From assembly GCA_946625675.1 (NCBI GenBank), contig CAMOTI010000117.1, positions 1-60,908 of the forward strand: a DNA stretch of 60,908 nt. Direction: 5' to 3'. The stretch is from an uncultured Prevotellaceae bacterium (lineage in GTDB: Bacteria; Bacteroidota; Bacteroidia; Bacteroidales; Bacteroidaceae). The notes under the pieces were generated by a model. That model saw nothing but the letters and a program-made list of their open reading frames with translations, was not told where the DNA came from and did not search any database. A program made the translations under genes and the position numbers. This document shows, piece by piece, positions 18,416-26,002 of this stretch (the stretch's first letter is position 1; each line of letters starts with the position of its first letter).

Positions 18416-20152
18416 GTGCGCCGCATTAAAAACTTGAAAATACTCGTTATTTTTCTTGTCTCCTTGTTTCCCTTCTTCTCGGAAGCAAGGATTTGTTTGT
18501 CGGTGGATACGCTCAATTCTATGTCGACGCTCCCGGCGGATACTCTGACACAGACAAATGATGAGCTTTCGGGGCATGAGCCTGATTCAGTTGGTGGCGC
18601 TGACCTTCATGCAGGAGCTGTGAAAGCACGTTCAGTATCATCATACCAAGGCTTCTCCTCATCTGATGTCTTGGACTTGAACCACAGCCTCACGTTCGAC
18701 CGCAGCATTCCTGTGGACCGTGTTCTTTCTGTCAGTCCAGGTGTTGGCATGAAGGTGGACTCCCTGCTCATCCATCCGAGTCCGAAGCGCCGTGTGTGGC
18801 GTGCAGTAGGCGAGGGTGTGTTTGTCAATACCTTTGTGTGGGCTGCCGACCGCTGGTTGCTGGGCAAGGACTATTATTCCAAGGGCTGGTCCACGTTGAA
18901 GGGCAACTTGGACAAAGGCTGGTCGTTCGACGGCGACGCTTTCAGCACCAATTTCATCGACCATCCCTATCACGGCAACCTTTATTACACCGCAGCTCGC
19001 ACGAGTGGTTGCAATTACTGGCTTTCCACGTTGCTCACCGCCATCGGCAGCCTGGAGTGGGAAGAGATAGCCGAGACAGACTACCCGTCCTATAACGACT
19101 TCTTTGCCACCACCTTTGGTGGCTCAGCCCTCGGCGAACTCACACTTCGTGTGTCCGACCTGATACTCAATAACAAGCGTCGTGGCTTCAACCGCGTGAT
19201 GCGTGAGGTGGTGGCGTTCGGTCTTGCTCCCATGCGTGGTGTCAACCGCATGATCGACGGCGATATGTGGCGCCATCAGGACACCCATTATCTCTATCAC
19301 GACAAGTCGGAGATTCCTTACCGCTTCATGATCTCAGCCGGTGCCCGCTGGTCGGAGACCAGGGTGACGTCATCCCTGTGCAACACGTCGTTCAACATCT
19401 TCCTCGATTACGGAAAGTACGGCGACACCCGCCAGAACCGTCCGTTCGACTGCTTCCGTGCCGACATGGTGTTCAACAAGAACGGCAAGCATGTTCCGCT
19501 CGTAAGCACTTTCTGCATCAATGGCCGTATCCATGGCTGGCAACTCGGCAAGACGGCTCACAGCGGTACGGTGTTTTCCATTAATCAGGATTTTGTGTAC
19601 TACAACAACGAGCAGCAGGAGCGTGTGAAGTACGACCGCCGTGCGCTTTTCTGCCTGGCAGAGCCTGCCGCCATCGGTCCGGCTGTCACGTTTGAGGCGC
19701 CTGCTTTCCGCCACACCACCACAGTCAACGCCGTTTTGATGAGCGGCTTCACCGCCGACCACTATTACCGTTGCTATAATATGGGCAGCGGCTTCAATGC
19801 CAAGGTGTACAATCTCATCCGTCTTTCCGACATACTCTATCTCAATCTTGATGCCTCGTTCCATTATCTCTTCACATGGGAAGGCTATGAGAAAGATCAG
19901 CTTGACAAGTTCAAGGCAGAAGGTAAGGAGCCTCCCTACAAGCTGAATACGATGATAGGCAGGAAAGGTGGTGACAAATGCTATGCCACGTTCTTCGTGC
20001 TCCATCCACGTCTTGACCTCAAACTTTTCAAAAATGTGTATGCCTCGGCCCAATTGCGGTATTTCACCCGTAATTCCGTCTACAAATATTTCGACAACGT
20101 GAAGTCACACTATTCAGACTTCAACGTGTCGCTCACCTACAAAATTGAGTGA
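18416..20152 (+). CDS. DUF3943-domain outer-membrane-type protein
   Basis: The 578-residue protein matches the DUF3943 family of Bacteroidetes. The segment NTFVWAADRWLLGKDYYSKG and the following ATSGCNYW/SLEWEE-like portion (TSGCNYWLSTLLTAIGSLEWEE, read in parts) are typical. The GTG start at 18416 gives a hydrophobic signal sequence (LKILVIFLVSLFPFFSEA); the next ATG would remove it. Alternating aromatic-rich beta segments in the second half suggest a beta-barrel or surface-facing fold. The function of the family is unknown. The gene is monocistronic with its own promoter. Confidence 0.75.
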   Translation: MRRIKNLKILVIFLVSLFPFFSEARICLSVDTLNSMSTLPADTLTQTNDELSGHEPDSVGGADLHAGAVKARSVSSYQGFSSSDVLDLNHSLTFDRSIPVDRVLSVSPGVGMKVDSLLIHPSPKRRVWRAVGEGVFVNTFVWAADRWLLGKDYYSKGWSTLKGNLDKGWSFDGDAFSTNFIDHPYHGNLYYTAARTSGCNYWLSTLLTAIGSLEWEEIAETDYPSYNDFFATTFGGSALGELTLRVSDLILNNKRRGFNRVMREVVAFGLAPMRGVNRMIDGDMWRHQDTHYLYHDKSEIPYRFMISAGARWSETRVTSSLCNTSFNIFLDYGKYGDTRQNRPFDCFRADMVFNKNGKHVPLVSTFCINGRIHGWQLGKTAHSGTVFSINQDFVYYNNEQQERVKYDRRALFCLAEPAAIGPAVTFEAPAFRHTTTVNAVLMSGFTADHYYRCYNMGSGFNAKVYNLIRLSDILYLNLDASFHYLFTWEGYEKDQLDKFKAEGKEPPYKLNTMIGRKGGDKCYATFFVLHPRLDLKLFKNVYASAQLRYFTRNSVYKYFDNVKSHYSDFNVSLTYKIE

Positions 20153-20239
20153 TAAGTGGCATAATCATCTCAATCCATTTACATGATTTTTTGAGACTCC
20201 GGCACACGTCCTATCTACGGGATGTGTCTGCCCGAATAT

Positions 20240-21628
20240 TTATTTCAAATAGTTGTCGATAAACGCTTCGCGAGGGCGCAGATAGTTTTCTTCCCAGTGT
20301 TGATAGACTGCGCCAGATGGCCAGCTGTGGCTGCGGTAAGGCACGCATTTGACCGTCTTCTTCCCAGGCGCTCCATTGAGGGAAGACCACACGGCCGAAG
20401 CAGGACAGGTGGTGTCGATGAGCCCGATTTCGCAGAATATCTCAGCTTTGGAGTGATGGAGAAGCAATGAGCCGTCGAAGTATCGAAGCGTGGAGTCTAT
20501 TCTGGATGATGGGATTTCCGGATGGTTCTCTATGGGATGTGGCCATCCGCTCCTTCGTCCAGCACGTGCTCCGCCAAGGTCCTGCATGGCAGGTACATTG
20601 AGAACCACGGCCGACACGCGAGGATCAAGCCCTGCTGCAGCAACGGCTTGTCCGCCTCCTTGGCTTTCGCCGATAATCAGTAGTCGTCGGCCGTCCCATT
20701 CAGGTAGACTGGTCATGTAGTCTATGGCACGAAGCAGACGAAGATACATTCCTTTGAAGTAATATGTGTCACGGTCCCACAAGCTGTACTCGAAATAATC
20801 GTGAAGAGGACCATCCTCGAGCGTCTTGTAATATGCGTCACTCTCACCGTTCAGCATGCCGTGGGCATTGAGGTCCAGGCTCAGCGCGCCACTTCCTTTG
20901 GCGGCATTCCTTACGCATTCTTCCACCTGACAACGGCACCAACTGCCGCTCACACCGGCTGCACGGCACAGGATGATGATGGGCAACGACTTTTTCTTTG
21001 CCCCCACCGGTTTCGATAGGTAAGCACGTACAGGAGATGGGCCAAGACAGTTGAGCTCTATGTCCTGGCAGGTGTACCGCCCTTGATAATCAGACGGGAC
21101 ATCCAGGTCCTTCAATTTCGTTTCCATGGGGAGTGACCGCAGCTGTCGCTTCTGGTTCTTCCAATATTCCATCAGGTCGGATGGCTCTTGATAGCCAGCT
21201 TTGAAGCCCTCTGGTGCCACGACGTAACCGATGGATGACGGCTGGCCGCCCCTCTCCTTCACCTCTACAATGACGGCACATGTGCTGTCGAGGGCCTGAT
21301 CCAATACGTTGAAGGTTGTGGTCTTTGGCAAAATCCGGTGTTTAAGGGTCATGCGGTTGTTGTGGTATATGCAGACCTCTATGGAGTCCAAAGGTACAAT
21401 GCCTGTGTGGCATGACACAACGGCACGTTCTCCTTTCTTGTAAATTCCACTTTCTTTATTGATTTTCAAACGACAATCCACTCCACGCCTCACTTCGTCG
21501 CGGAGATAACGATAGAGTTGGCGTACCGCACCATTTGCCTCCGGGTCAATCGGGGCAGGGGATATCTCGTTTTGTGCTGACAGGGGTAACTGTGTCAGCA
21601 AGAGCAGAGTCAGTATGAATTTTCTCAT
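20240..21628 (-). CDS. Secreted acetyl-xylan-esterase-like hydrolase
   Basis: This alpha/beta hydrolase of 462 residues carries a signal peptide (MRKFILTLLLLTQLPLSAQ). The nucleophile elbow is GESQGGG with Ser near residue 322. A plausible acid is Asp in GLIDTTCPAS and a plausible base is His in YRSHSWPSG near the C-terminus. The LSLDLNAHG and AIDYMTSLPEWDGRR segments are those of the AXE1 (CE7-like) family. The first 160 residues form a separate beta-rich module. It probably removes acetyl or other ester groups from polysaccharide outside the cytoplasm. The ATG at 21637 would add three residues; MRKF at 21628 is preferred. Confidence 0.75.
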   Translation of the reverse strand: MRKFILTLLLLTQLPLSAQNEISPAPIDPEANGAVRQLYRYLRDEVRRGVDCRLKINKESGIYKKGERAVVSCHTGIVPLDSIEVCIYHNNRMTLKHRILPKTTTFNVLDQALDSTCAVIVEVKERGGQPSSIGYVVAPEGFKAGYQEPSDLMEYWKNQKRQLRSLPMETKLKDLDVPSDYQGRYTCQDIELNCLGPSPVRAYLSKPVGAKKKSLPIIILCRAAGVSGSWCRCQVEECVRNAAKGSGALSLDLNAHGMLNGESDAYYKTLEDGPLHDYFEYSLWDRDTYYFKGMYLRLLRAIDYMTSLPEWDGRRLLIIGESQGGGQAVAAAGLDPRVSAVVLNVPAMQDLGGARAGRRSGWPHPIENHPEIPSSRIDSTLRYFDGSLLLHHSKAEIFCEIGLIDTTCPASAVWSSLNGAPGKKTVKCVPYRSHSWPSGAVYQHWEENYLRPREAFIDNYLK

Positions 21629-21685
21629 GATAAGCATAAATAGTAAATTCTCTTTATCCCAATTCTGAGTGATGAATATTGAAAA

Positions 21686-21713
21686 AAAGTACTGCCGTAC
21701 CAGGCAGTACTTT
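21686..21713 (-). terminator. Terminator after the L,D-transpeptidase gene
   Basis: AAAGTACTGCC (21686-21696) and GGCAGTACTTT (21703-21713) make an 11-bp stem with a six-base loop. On the minus strand it is followed by a run of T, as expected for a rho-independent terminator 48 bases after the stop at 21761. Confidence 0.82.
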
Positions 21714-21760
21714 CATGTTTTGCAACGACATAGGATTTTGTTGTTATTCGCTTTTACTCT

Positions 21761-22597
21761 CTATTCCACGAACATGGTGTTGGGTGGAAGCACATATCCT
21801 TTCTGTGCCGGCACGTAAGCAGCTCCGAGTCTGCGTTGTGCCTCCAGTTCGTAAGGCAGTTTTCCGGCATCCTCCGGCTTGATAATCACTTCCAGACCCA
21901 CAACAGCGAACTTACGCAGTTTGTTCAGGTCGTCGTTTCTCAGTCGGATGCATCCCTCGCTGTCGCGTCCCGGCACCGACGGCACGTTTCCGCTGCTGCC
22001 GTGGATTCCGATGCTGTTGTTTCCGGCTACATAGGGATGCCGGTTGAGTTTCAGCCTCATAAACCAGTCTCCGTAAGCCAGGATATTGCCTCTTCCGTCC
22101 TTGAAGTCATGTTTCCATGTGCTGGCCGAAACGATTTGGCTGATGGTGAAGGGGATGTATTCTCCCGCTGAGTTCTTCGCGCAAACGGGGGTGGTTCCAT
22201 CGCCCGACCTGTGCTTGTCGCCGGTGTTTCGTGCCGTGCAGACGGGGAAATGAGCTGCCAGTTCGATGCCCTGGTTTGTCCGTTCGTAGACATAGATGCG
22301 GTATTCACGCTTGGAGATGACGAAGAAGCAGTTTTTTGGGTTGGCGTTAGCTTTGTACACGACCCCCTTGTCGTTGCAGTCGTACACGTTGAACTGCTTG
22401 CGAGGGAATGCCTTGTCGCACACGCGTCGGAATCCGTATCGTGGCGGGTCCTGTGGAGGTGCAGCCTGTGTGTATGCCACGTCTGGCAATCCGGCAGGAA
22501 GTATAGCGGTGGCAGGCACAGACGTCTCCGGCTGTGCGCTGACGCTTGCTGATGCGAGCAAGAGAGATGCTAAGGTCAGAATCATGTTTCTTTTCAT
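21761..22597 (-). CDS. L,D-transpeptidase (YkuD) family protein
   Basis: The 278-residue protein has a signal peptide ending at SVSAQ. Its YkuD catalytic region is clear: GIHGSSG with His199 and, after a short gap, RDSEGCIRL with the nucleophile Cys216. The upstream strand FFVISKREYRIYVYER is the conserved start of the domain. Such enzymes join or trim peptidoglycan peptides in the periplasm. It overlaps the upstream DUF4923 gene by four bases (ATGA), so the two are translationally coupled. A hairpin terminator follows. Confidence 0.88.
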   Translation of the reverse strand: MKRNMILTLASLLLASASVSAQPETSVPATAILPAGLPDVAYTQAAPPQDPPRYGFRRVCDKAFPRKQFNVYDCNDKGVVYKANANPKNCFFVISKREYRIYVYERTNQGIELAAHFPVCTARNTGDKHRSGDGTTPVCAKNSAGEYIPFTISQIVSASTWKHDFKDGRGNILAYGDWFMRLKLNRHPYVAGNNSIGIHGSSGNVPSVPGRDSEGCIRLRNDDLNKLRKFAVVGLEVIIKPEDAGKLPYELEAQRRLGAAYVPAQKGYVLPPNTMFVE

Positions 22598-23220
22598 TTT
22601 TTCGTGAAGTTAAAGCCGGTCTTCATGCCGCTATAGGTTTTCGACAAGGTTGAAATCGCGGAGAGTGTGGCGTTGCCCGATGCGCTTGCCACGGTCTGTG
22701 CCATGTTCAGCAGAGATGTGGTCTCGTATGTCAGCTCCAGCGACTTTCCCGAGACTTTGGCATATGCTGAGGGCAGAGAGAGGAATCCGCTGCTCTTGAT
22801 GGATATTTTGTTCGTGCTGGAGTCGAACTCGTATGTGCCCTGAGTCTCCTTTCCCTTGATAGTGTATGTGCAGGTCTTGTCGGAATTGAATGTGATGGTG
22901 AATGCGCCTTTGGTGATGCCCACCGTCTTGTAGTAAGACTCGAGTTTCGACTCAATTGTCTTGTTGGCGGCACCGCTGGCCACTGACGCCAACACGTTCT
23001 TGCTCTCCAGCTGCACAGCCGGCTCCTCGTACACCCATGTCCCCACGATGGTGTTCTCGTTTGTCTTGCTTGTCACGGCGCCTATGATTCCTCCGATGAT
23101 GTCGGTTGCCGTCGTTCCGTTTGTGTTCCCGGATTGGTTTTGGATGGTGTTTGTCGTGCCTCCGCAGCTACAGATTACAGCTGCTACGAGTGCAACGGCT
23201 ACAAATAGATACTTTTTCAT
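22594..23220 (-). CDS. DUF4923-family lipoprotein
   Basis: The 208-residue product has a lipoprotein signal (LVAAVICSC, lipid Cys near residue 18 or 20). The rest resembles DUF4923, a Bacteroidetes lipocalin-like domain, with IVGTWVYEEPAVQLES, FTITFNSDKTCTYTIKGKET and a closing GMKTGFNFTKK. The beta-rich C-terminal part may bind a lipid or wall fragment, but the family has no known function. It heads a two-gene operon with the L,D-transpeptidase, and a full promoter lies upstream. This context points to a role in the cell envelope. Confidence 0.75.
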   Translation of the reverse strand: MKKYLFVAVALVAAVICSCGGTTNTIQNQSGNTNGTTATDIIGGIIGAVTSKTNENTIVGTWVYEEPAVQLESKNVLASVASGAANKTIESKLESYYKTVGITKGAFTITFNSDKTCTYTIKGKETQGTYEFDSSTNKISIKSSGFLSLPSAYAKVSGKSLELTYETTSLLNMAQTVASASGNATLSAISTLSKTYSGMKTGFNFTKK

Positions 23221-23252
23221 GTTGTTACTTCGTGTTGATTATACTTTTCTCT

Positions 23253-23284
23253 GCAAAATTAGGTAAATTTAGTTGATTATCAAA
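23253..23284 (-). promoter_or_regulatory. Promoter of the DUF4923 - L,D-transpeptidase operon
   Basis: On the minus strand TTTG (23284-23281) precedes TAATTTTGC (23261-23253) with 19 bases between them. The start codon at 23220 lies 33 bases further on. This is the Bacteroidetes consensus. Confidence 0.78.
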
Positions 23285-23339
23285 ATAAATTCTCTCTTTT
23301 CTGCAATTATGCAAACTTCTTCAGCCCTCTCCGCCACTA

Positions 23340-23684
23340 TTATACAACGTAAGCCAACAGTAAACCCCGTATTGTGAGATTCAGAATTAGTTCCTGCCAC
23401 TGGGTGAGGCGGTATGGAGGGGCATTGTCATCATCGAACCGCATGTCGGGCAGGCTGACGCATCCTTTCTCATGCTTCAGGTTGTATATCACCAGGCCGC
23501 CATACTCCGCATGCAGTATCTTCAAGCTCGTCAACGAGCGGTTTATGAATATGAACGCCTCGCCATCCCGCACGTCGCGTCTCATCTCATTGGCCACAAT
23601 GCCGCTCAGGGAATAGAAGCTCTTGCGCATGTCGGTGGAATATGGATAAAGGTAGAACGTATCCGATTCACTCAGGCAGAACAT
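23340..23684 (-). CDS. tnpB: IS66 accessory protein TnpB (runs out of the element)
   Basis: The 114-residue protein resembles IS66 Orf2/TnpB: YLYPYSTDMRKSFYSLSG and DGEAFIFINRSLTSLKILHA are the family hallmarks, with a typical WQELILNLTIRGL end region. The last codons are read from the terminal inverted repeat, and the stop (23340-23342) lies nine bases outside the element. The final residues LLAYVV are therefore partly fixed by the insertion site. The protein supports transposition when TnpC is present; here it could act only with TnpC supplied by another copy. It follows tnpA by five bases. Confidence 0.88.
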   Translation of the reverse strand: MFCLSESDTFYLYPYSTDMRKSFYSLSGIVANEMRRDVRDGEAFIFINRSLTSLKILHAEYGGLVIYNLKHEKGCVSLPDMRFDDDNAPPYRLTQWQELILNLTIRGLLLAYVV

Positions 23685-24098
23685 AGGCGTTAGCGTAAGA
23701 GGGTTATCATCTGCCGGAGCTGGTCAAGAGTCATGTCGCTCGTCACACGCACCGTCACACCGTTGGGATAGACCACTTCACACAAAGTACCGCAGCAACC
23801 GTCTGATCCCGCATAGGCATTTCCGCATTTACCGGTCATCTTCACAGGAATGAAGCCGCCGCAGGATGCAGGCAGTGATTCAGCCTTCAGTTTGGCCTTC
23901 CAATAATAGAAACGACTCTCACGGATTCCAGCGTCCTCACAATACTGACGGATGCTGAGTCCGCTGTGCTGCCACTCCTCATGGATGTGGCGGAATTCTT
24001 CAATTGTCATGTTTGTCATATGCGCGATAAATTATAATAACGCGCAAAGGTAAGCACAAATAATCAGGAGGGCAATACGGGGTTTACTGTTGGCTTAC
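23349..24098. mobile_element. IS66-type element without transposase gene
   Basis: Perfect 26-bp terminal inverted repeats bound a 750-bp element: 23349-23374 (starting GTAAGCCAACAGTAAACC) and 24073-24098 (its exact complement). The GTAAGC ends are typical of IS66. Inside lie only the two accessory genes, tnpA and tnpB. The large tnpC transposase gene is absent on both sides. The right end sits directly against AGTGGAATATGG, the second part of a CRISPR repeat, so the element cut the leader-distal repeat. The 8 bases on the left (TATACAAC) do not match those on the right (AGTGGAAT), so no target duplication is left. Confidence 0.85.
23690..24019 (-). CDS. tnpA: IS66 accessory protein TnpA (HTH)
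   Basis: This 109-residue protein is the small first gene of IS66 elements. The N-terminal half contains a helix-turn-helix pattern (SGLSIRQYCEDAGIRESRFY, then YWKAKL), and the C-terminal half has the EVVYPNGVTVRVTSDMTLDQ strand pattern. It is thought to bind DNA and support the transposase. The reading frame is intact. The start at 24019 lies 54 bases inside the right terminal repeat. A second ATG at residue 4 is possible. Confidence 0.88.
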   Translation of the reverse strand: MTNMTIEEFRHIHEEWQHSGLSIRQYCEDAGIRESRFYYWKAKLKAESLPASCGGFIPVKMTGKCGNAYAGSDGCCGTLCEVVYPNGVTVRVTSDMTLDQLRQMITLLR

Positions 24099-24175
24099 AG
24101 TGGAATATGGTCTGAGACAACCTCAAAGTAGGACTCAATACCAATGGCAAGGTCTTAATCCTTGTTGTAGTGGAA

Positions 24176-24251
24176 AATTTGTGCAAGTCAGGTGAACAGA
24201 GCCAAGCTCGCTTGAGCTATGCCATGACGCAGCCAAAATTTTCGTAAGAAA
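24176..24251. repeat. 76-bp palindromic element inside CRISPR repeat, copy 1
   Basis: The repeat at 24152-24264 is interrupted after GTGGAA by 76 bases starting AATTTGTGCAAGTCAGGTGA and ending TTCGTAAGAAA, then resumes with TATGG. The middle forms an imperfect hairpin around CAAGCTCGCTTG. Copy 2 lies at exactly the same position in the next repeat and differs at three bases. Confidence 0.93.
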
Positions 24252-24318
24252 TATGGTATGAGACAGATTACAATGGAGTGACCATCGAAAAATCGTCTTA
24301 ATCCTTGTTGTAGTGGAA

Positions 24319-24394
24319 AATTTGTGCAAGTCAGGTGAGCAGAGCCAAGCTCGCTTGAGTTATGCCATGACGCAGCCAAAATTCTCGTAAGAAA
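24319..24394. repeat. 76-bp palindromic element inside CRISPR repeat, copy 2
   Basis: The repeat at 24295-24407 carries the same 76-bp insertion at the same point as its neighbour. The differences from copy 1 are GAGC for GAAC, GAGTTATG for GAGCTATG, and AAAATTCTCG for AAAATTTTCG. The CRISPR sequence outside the insertion is intact, including GGTCTGAGAC. Confidence 0.93.
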
Positions 24395-25465
24395 TATGGT
24401 CTGAGACAATATTGTTTAACTGAACTAATTTAATTAATTAGTCTTAATCCTTGTTGTAGTGGAATATGGTCTGAGACCTAAAATATACATCATTATGGAA
24501 ACTTACAGTCTTAATCCTTGTTGTAGTGGAATATGGTCTGAGACCCATAAAAACAAAAGCAATATGAAAACGAAAGTAGGTCTTAATCCTTGTTGTAGTG
24601 GAATATGGTCTGAGACAGTTTTTAACATCATCAACCGAGCATCAGAAGAGTTGTCTTAATCCTTGTTGTAGTGGAATATGGTCTGAGACGTGGCAAGAAC
24701 GTCAAGCGTTCCCTCGGTGAGTCTTAATCCTTGTTGTAGTGGAATATGGTCTGAGACGACTATGCATGTGACGCAAGTAAGCTTAATGTCTTAATCCTTG
24801 TTGTAGTGGAATATGGTCTGAGACTCATTGAAAAACTTTGACCAAGAAAGTGCGAGGAAAGTCTTAATCCTTGTTGTAGTGGAATATGGTCTGAGACAAT
24901 TTGTTGAAGCTGTTGGAACACTTGCAGTGAGGTCTTAATCCTTGTTGTAGTGGAATATGGTCTGAGACTTTCATTTGTAACAAATATTACACTCTCTAAA
25001 GAGGGGTCTTAATCCTTGTTGTAGTGGAATATGGTCTGAGACGAGGTAAAGAAATATATTATGTCTGCTTTTCTAAGTCTTAATCCTTGTTGTAGTGGAA
25101 TATGGTCTGAGACATACATATACAGCAGTCGACGAGTAAACAAAGTCTTAATCCTTGTTGTAGTGGAATATGGTCTGAGACACATTTGGCGAATCTCGTG
25201 TAATGATAGAAACAGATGTGTCTTAATCCTTGTTGTAGTGGAATATGGTCTGAGACAAGTTATAACGAACACATTCGGAACAAGTCAGAAACAGTCTTAA
25301 TCCTTGTTGTAGTGGAATATGGTCTGAGACACAAAGACACGTACGTAACAACCATCAAGTGTCTTAATCCTTGTTGTAGTGGAATATGGTCTGAGACGAA
25401 AGTTACTTTTCCCCAACTGAATCCATTAGTCTTAATCCTTGTTGTAGTGGAATATGGTCTGAGAC

Positions 25466-25800
25466 CCGGTGTCCTTGTAATATGTTGTGCTATAGCATTT
25501 TAGATTGTTGTGTGCTTTAAGAATCCCTGTTTTTGGGAAAAAATTAACACTTTTTTAGGATTTGCAAAGTTATGAACTTTTTATGGATTATACAATAGGT
25601 GTTTTGTTAATAATTATTAAAAGTTGTATTGTTTTGGCTTTTAGTGTGATAGAGTTTTAAATTTGAGGTTTATTGTAGTCTGTTATGGTGAATTTGCTGA
25701 TTTTCTTCCAAGTTTTTATATTTATTAACTAAAATTGCCGAATTGTTAATTTTAACTTAATTTCTGGGTGTTTTTAGAAGAAAATGATCTTTTTAAGTGA
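25466..25800 (-). promoter_or_regulatory. CRISPR leader region
   Basis: This 335-base stretch holds no gene. It is markedly AT-rich, directly adjoins the last intact repeat and contains a promoter pointing into the array. These are the features of a CRISPR leader. After CCGGTGTCCTTG no further repeat occurs. Confidence 0.8.
25564..25596 (-). promoter_or_regulatory. Leader promoter for the CRISPR array
   Basis: On the minus strand ATTG (25596-25593) is followed after 20 bases by TAACTTTGC (25572-25564). The -7 box is a perfect match and the -33 box matches three of four bases. Transcription would begin near 25557 and reach the first repeat (ending 25465) after about 90 bases. Confidence 0.68.
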
Positions 25801-25942
25801 ATAATGTAGTCACTCAGTTGAGGGGGGCGGGAACCAGGAACGTTTGTGCTTCATCGGTCGGAAACCGACGCTACTACGCGTGGGATACATGCAGGGGCGT
25901 TTTGGTGATGGGTTGAGGTGCAAGTATAGACAGGTGGAAAGT

Positions 25943-26002
25943 TACAAGACGCACCACGGCGCGTCTCTACATGCTTTGAGACGCCATATATGGACGTCTC
26001 TA
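25943..26002. repeat. Two palindromic intergenic repeats at the end of the TPR/OB gene
   Basis: AGACGCACCACGGCGCGTCT (25947-25966) and AGACGCCATATATGGACGTC plus T (25979-25999) are two palindromes in tandem, each followed by CTAC. The stop codon of the neighbouring gene (26000-26002, TAG on the minus strand) touches the second one. Related copies occur at 28038-28057 and 47725-47745. The stretch before them (25801-25940) holds no gene but includes a GTCGG-AAA-CCGAC hairpin. Confidence 0.8.

Larger units (their letters stand above)
24099..25465 (-). CRISPR. CRISPR array, 17 repeats plus one truncated, 17 spacers
   Basis: The 37-nt repeat reads GTCTTAATCCTTGTTGTAGT then GGAATATGGTCTGAGAC on the plus strand. 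Full copies start at 24152, 24295, 24441, 24508, 24580, 24653, 24721, 24788, 24861, 24932, 25006, 25077, 25145, 25220, 25294, 25361 and 25429. A 20-nt remnant lies at 24099-24118. Spacers are 30-38 nt. The two leftmost full repeats are 113 nt because each holds a 76-bp insertion; the one at 24152 also has a point change. Decay at the left and an AT-rich leader with a promoter at the right show leftward transcription. In that sense the repeat ends GGATTAAGAC, giving an ATTAAGAC handle like the usual ATTGAAAC. Confidence 0.98.

Noticed and set aside
23341-24106. 8-bp target duplication around the IS66-like element
   Set aside because: The flanks TATACAAC and AGTGGAAT do not match.
24135-24409. 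Leftward small open frames over the first repeats
   Set aside because: They come from the two 76-bp insertions and the repeats; the repeated peptide reflects repeated DNA only.
24459-25503. Open frames across the array coding for repeated NPCCSGIWSET words
   Set aside because: They are translations of the CRISPR repeat and change frame with spacer length. Not genes.
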